Source of the DNA: Metalysinibacillus saudimassiliensis
Lineage (GTDB): Bacteria; Bacillota; Bacilli; Bacillales_A; Planococcaceae
Reading direction: 5' to 3'
NCBI GenBank assembly: GCA_000935965.1
Contig: LN483075.1
Location: 1 to 64,000, forward strand
Length of the DNA: 64,000 nt
Shown here: positions 61,637 to 64,000 of the stretch, in pieces
How the letters are laid out: each line of letters opens with the position of its first letter
Position numbering within the stretch: the stretch's first letter is position 1
Translations under genes and position numbers: made by a program
Notes under the pieces: generated by a model
Databases searched by the model: none
What the model was told of the DNA's origin: nothing
What the model saw: only the letters and a program-made list of their open reading frames with translations

Positions 61637-63334
61637 TTACATTTTATCATCTTCTACGCTATTTAAATATACCTTTACAGCCTCAATTACTGCTGCTACT
61701 GTACCATCTTCAAATGGTGAATTTAAATTAGCTGATGCTACAAGCTGTGTAAAGGATTTAGATCCTCCAAGCTTACATAAACTCGTATAATCTTGCCATG
61801 CCGCCGTGAAGTCTTCACGCGACTTTTGCCAAAACTGCAATGCACAAATTTGAGCTAATGTGTAATCAATATAATAAAATGGACTGCTATAAATATGTTG
61901 CTGACGTTGCCAAAAGGCGCCGTCCTCTAAGTAAGCTAAGCCCTCGTAATCACGGTGAGGTAAATAAATTTGCTCAATCTCACGCCACTTTGCATTACGC
62001 TGTGCAGGTGTCATTGCGGGGTTTTCGTAGACCGCATGTTGAAACTCATCAACCGCAACGCCGTAAGGTAAAAATAATAATGCGCTACTCAAATGCCCAA
62101 ATTTATATTTGTCTGTCTGCTCCTTAAAGAACAACTCCATCCATGGCCATGTAAAGAACTCCATACTCATTGAGTGGATCTCACATGCTTCATGAGTTGG
62201 CCAAATGTATTCAGGTATGCCAACATTACGGCTTGAGTATACTTGGAAAGCATGCCCAGCTTCATGTGTTAACACATCAATATCTCCTGACGTACCATTA
62301 AAGTTTGAAAAGATAAATGGTACTTCATAGTCTTCTATAAAGGTACAATAGCCGCCGCCTTCTTTACCTTTTTTCGCTACAAGGTCCATTAAATTACGCT
62401 CAATCATCATTGTGAAAAATTCTTTTGTTTCTACTGAAAGCTCACTGTACATTATTTTTGCATTGGCAACAATCCAGTCTGCATCGCCTTGGGGTGTAGC
62501 ATTACCTGTTAAAAAGTTTAATCCCTCATCATAAAATGCTAACGTAGGTACACCAATGCGTTTGGCTTGTCGCTCATACAGTTTTGTAGCTACTGGTACA
62601 ATTTCGTCACGTACTTGGTCACGGAATTTTTTGACCATTGCTGCATCATAATCTACGCGGTCCATACGAATATAGCCAAGCTCCACAAAATTTTTAAATC
62701 CAAGCGTTGTCGCAATTTCATGACGAAGTTTAACTAACTCATCATAAATCGTATCAAACTGTTGACGGTTTTGTGCATAAAAATTAAAGCGGGCCTCTGT
62801 TGCACGCTTGCGTACCTCACGCTCTGTTGACTCTAAGTAAGGTCCCATTTGTGCAAGTGTTAAGGTTTGCCCATCAAAATCAATTTGTGCTGACGCTACT
62901 AGCTCTTGATAGCTCGATATTAATTTATTTTCTTGCTGTAACATTGGCATAATGGCTGGCGAAAAAGCATCTACTGCATTTTGTGCTAATGCAAATAGTT
63001 GTGTGCCCCACTCTTGCTCTAACTCTGAACGAAACTGTGAACTAACTAATGCCTTGTAATATGCACTTTGTAATTCCTCAAAACGCGGACCATTATCATC
63101 AAGATAATCACGTTCTGTTTTATAAAACGCGTCGCGCGTATCAACACTCGCACGAATATAAACAAGTGTCGCATTTGTTTGGTAGTTAGCTGCAATGCTA
63201 TTCCACGCACTAATTACTTCACTCTGCTGCGCTACAGAGTTAGCCGCCTTAAATTGTTCCATTAATGTTTTATGTTGCTCAGCTATAGCTGTTAAGTTTG
63301 GTCTTTCATAAGTAAATTGGTCAAATGTTTTCAT
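61637..63334 (-). CDS. M3-family oligoendopeptidase (PepF-like)
   Basis: Cytoplasmic zinc metallopeptidase of 565 residues that degrades short peptides. The zinc motif HEAGH lies near residue 352 (DVLTHEAGHAFQVY), with the downstream Glu in THEACEIHSMSMEFF near 380-394. The helical N-terminal lid covers 1-200. Length and motifs match the pepF/M3 oligoendopeptidase group of Bacilli. Ribosome site AAAGGTGAGCTAAA precedes ATG. Confidence 0.93.
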   Translation of the reverse strand: MKTFDQFTYERPNLTAIAEQHKTLMEQFKAANSVAQQSEVISAWNSIAANYQTNATLVYIRASVDTRDAFYKTERDYLDDNGPRFEELQSAYYKALVSSQFRSELEQEWGTQLFALAQNAVDAFSPAIMPMLQQENKLISSYQELVASAQIDFDGQTLTLAQMGPYLESTEREVRKRATEARFNFYAQNRQQFDTIYDELVKLRHEIATTLGFKNFVELGYIRMDRVDYDAAMVKKFRDQVRDEIVPVATKLYERQAKRIGVPTLAFYDEGLNFLTGNATPQGDADWIVANAKIMYSELSVETKEFFTMMIERNLMDLVAKKGKEGGGYCTFIEDYEVPFIFSNFNGTSGDIDVLTHEAGHAFQVYSSRNVGIPEYIWPTHEACEIHSMSMEFFTWPWMELFFKEQTDKYKFGHLSSALLFLPYGVAVDEFQHAVYENPAMTPAQRNAKWREIEQIYLPHRDYEGLAYLEDGAFWQRQQHIYSSPFYYIDYTLAQICALQFWQKSREDFTAAWQDYTSLCKLGGSKSFTQLVASANLNSPFEDGTVAAVIEAVKVYLNSVEDDKM

Positions 63335-63425
63335 TTTAGCTCACCTTTTTCTTGAATATTTGTACTTTTCTATTATCATACGAAATGCTGTAGCATGCAA
63401 GGAATGTAAGAGGTTAAGACCAAAA

Positions 63426-63466
63426 GAAAAATGGTAGACCAAAATGTATTGATTTACCATTTTTTC
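63426..63466 (-). terminator. Probable terminator of the chemotaxis receptor gene
   Basis: AAAAATGGTAGA with TTTACCATTTTTT-type arms and a loop of about 15 bases, followed by a T run on the minus strand. It lies about 100 bases past the receptor stop. Confidence 0.5.
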
Positions 63467-63562
63467 GTTTATCGAGGATGAATTTACTCCTTTGACATAA
63501 CAAAGTTACGATTCGATGTGATAGTTTTTTATTATAATCGAGTTATATCCCAGCCTTTGCTA

Positions 63563-64000
63563 CTAACGTATACGAAAACGTGCAATCGCTTCATTCAATG
63601 CAATAATCTCATCGCTTAGCTCATTTGCTGAACGCGTGACAATCGCAATTGCATTTTGTTGCTCCTCTACAGAAGCAGTTACCTCCTCAGAAGCCGCGGC
63701 ATTCATTTCGCTCATACCTGCAATACTATCAATAGCCGCTGTCATAATTTCCTTTGACTCACTAATTGTACTTACACTTGTTAATACTTCATCAATAGCA
63801 CCTAAAATATGAGTCACTGCTTGTTCAAGCTCCTCAAAAGCAAGCTCTGTGCTAGCTACTGATTGATTTTGTGCTTGGACAATCGTATACGTATTAGTCA
63901 TTTCGTTTGTTACAACTGCCGCTTCCTCTGCAATCCCTCGTAGTGTTGTACGTACAGAGTCTGTCGCTGTTACAGTTTGGTCCGCGAGTTTACGTACTTC
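63563..64000 (-). CDS. Methyl-accepting chemotaxis protein, C-terminal part
   Basis: The reading frame is open from the stop at 63563 through the right edge, so the first part of the gene is outside the window; 145 residues are visible. It starts with EVRKLADQ, just after the conserved hairpin tip of the MCP signalling domain, and continues as a long coiled coil with heptads and a Glu/Ala-rich region (MSEMNAAASEEVTASVEEQQ) typical of the methylation helix. The sensor domain cannot be judged. Confidence 0.88.
   Translation of the reverse strand, partial: EVRKLADQTVTATDSVRTTLRGIAEEAAVVTNEMTNTYTIVQAQNQSVASTELAFEELEQAVTHILGAIDEVLTSVSTISESKEIMTAAIDSIAGMSEMNAAASEEVTASVEEQQNAIAIVTRSANELSDEIIALNEAIARFRIR

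Overview
The window is 64 kb of a low-GC Gram-positive chromosome. Gene content and order point to Bacillales, probably a Planococcaceae/Caryophanaceae relative such as Kurthia, Rummeliibacillus or Lysinibacillus. This rests on Bacillus-type gene blocks (yhf, hemEHY-hmoB, ecsAB-hit, trpP-yhaH-hpr-prsA, yhaMNO-yhaPQ-yhaR, yclNOPQ), strong GGAGG ribosome sites with frequent GTG/TTG starts, T-box and TRAP type regulation, and the Gram-positive coproporphyrin haem genes. Family level is inference. No rRNA, tRNA, CRISPR array or prophage was seen.

Layout. 0-8.7 kb: DedA membrane protein, acyl-CoA ligase, a BceRS-BceAB type peptide-sensing module with an extra cysteine-rich protein inside the operon, lipoate ligase LplJ and the mini-protein YhfH. 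8.9-12.4 kb: a four-gene operon (beta-propeller lipoprotein, response regulator, sensor kinase, YtkA-like lipoprotein). 12.5-16.7 kb: hemEHY, divergent from the haem monooxygenase gene hmoB. 16.7-25.1 kb: ecsAB, hit, trpP with a textbook TRAP-binding leader, yhaH, hpr, prsA, then a decayed IS3 element that invades the prsA terminator and the 3' end of a TDT-type transporter gene next to its LysR regulator. 25.2-36.2 kb: yhaM, yhaN, yhaO, the ABC exporter yhaPQ, a small XRE-regulator/membrane-protein operon with an elaborate palindromic operator, a Cas4/AddB-like Fe-S nuclease and yhaR. 36.5-45.7 kb: T-box-controlled serA, azoR with an MhqR-like operator, a FrnE-like DsbA protein, an IS605-type remnant with an internally deleted TnpB, ppaC, an HTH-only RpiR protein, niaP and thrCB. 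45.8-64 kb: PAP2 phosphatase, the Fur-boxed yclNOPQ siderophore importer, an operon that encodes a complete D-to-L amino-acid inversion route (acyltransferase, N-acylamino-acid racemase, M20 deacylase) behind a peptide transporter, hflX, a methyltransferase, an ABC exporter, AI-2E protein, an M3 peptidase, and the C-terminal part of a chemotaxis receptor cut by the right edge.

Most genes are housekeeping. The parts most worth a second look are the TRAP leader of trpP, YhaO with missing metal ligands, the XRE/three-paralog operon and its operator, the cysteine protein in the Bce-type operon, the D-amino-acid operon, and the two transposon remnants. I saw no wholly new defence or mobile system.
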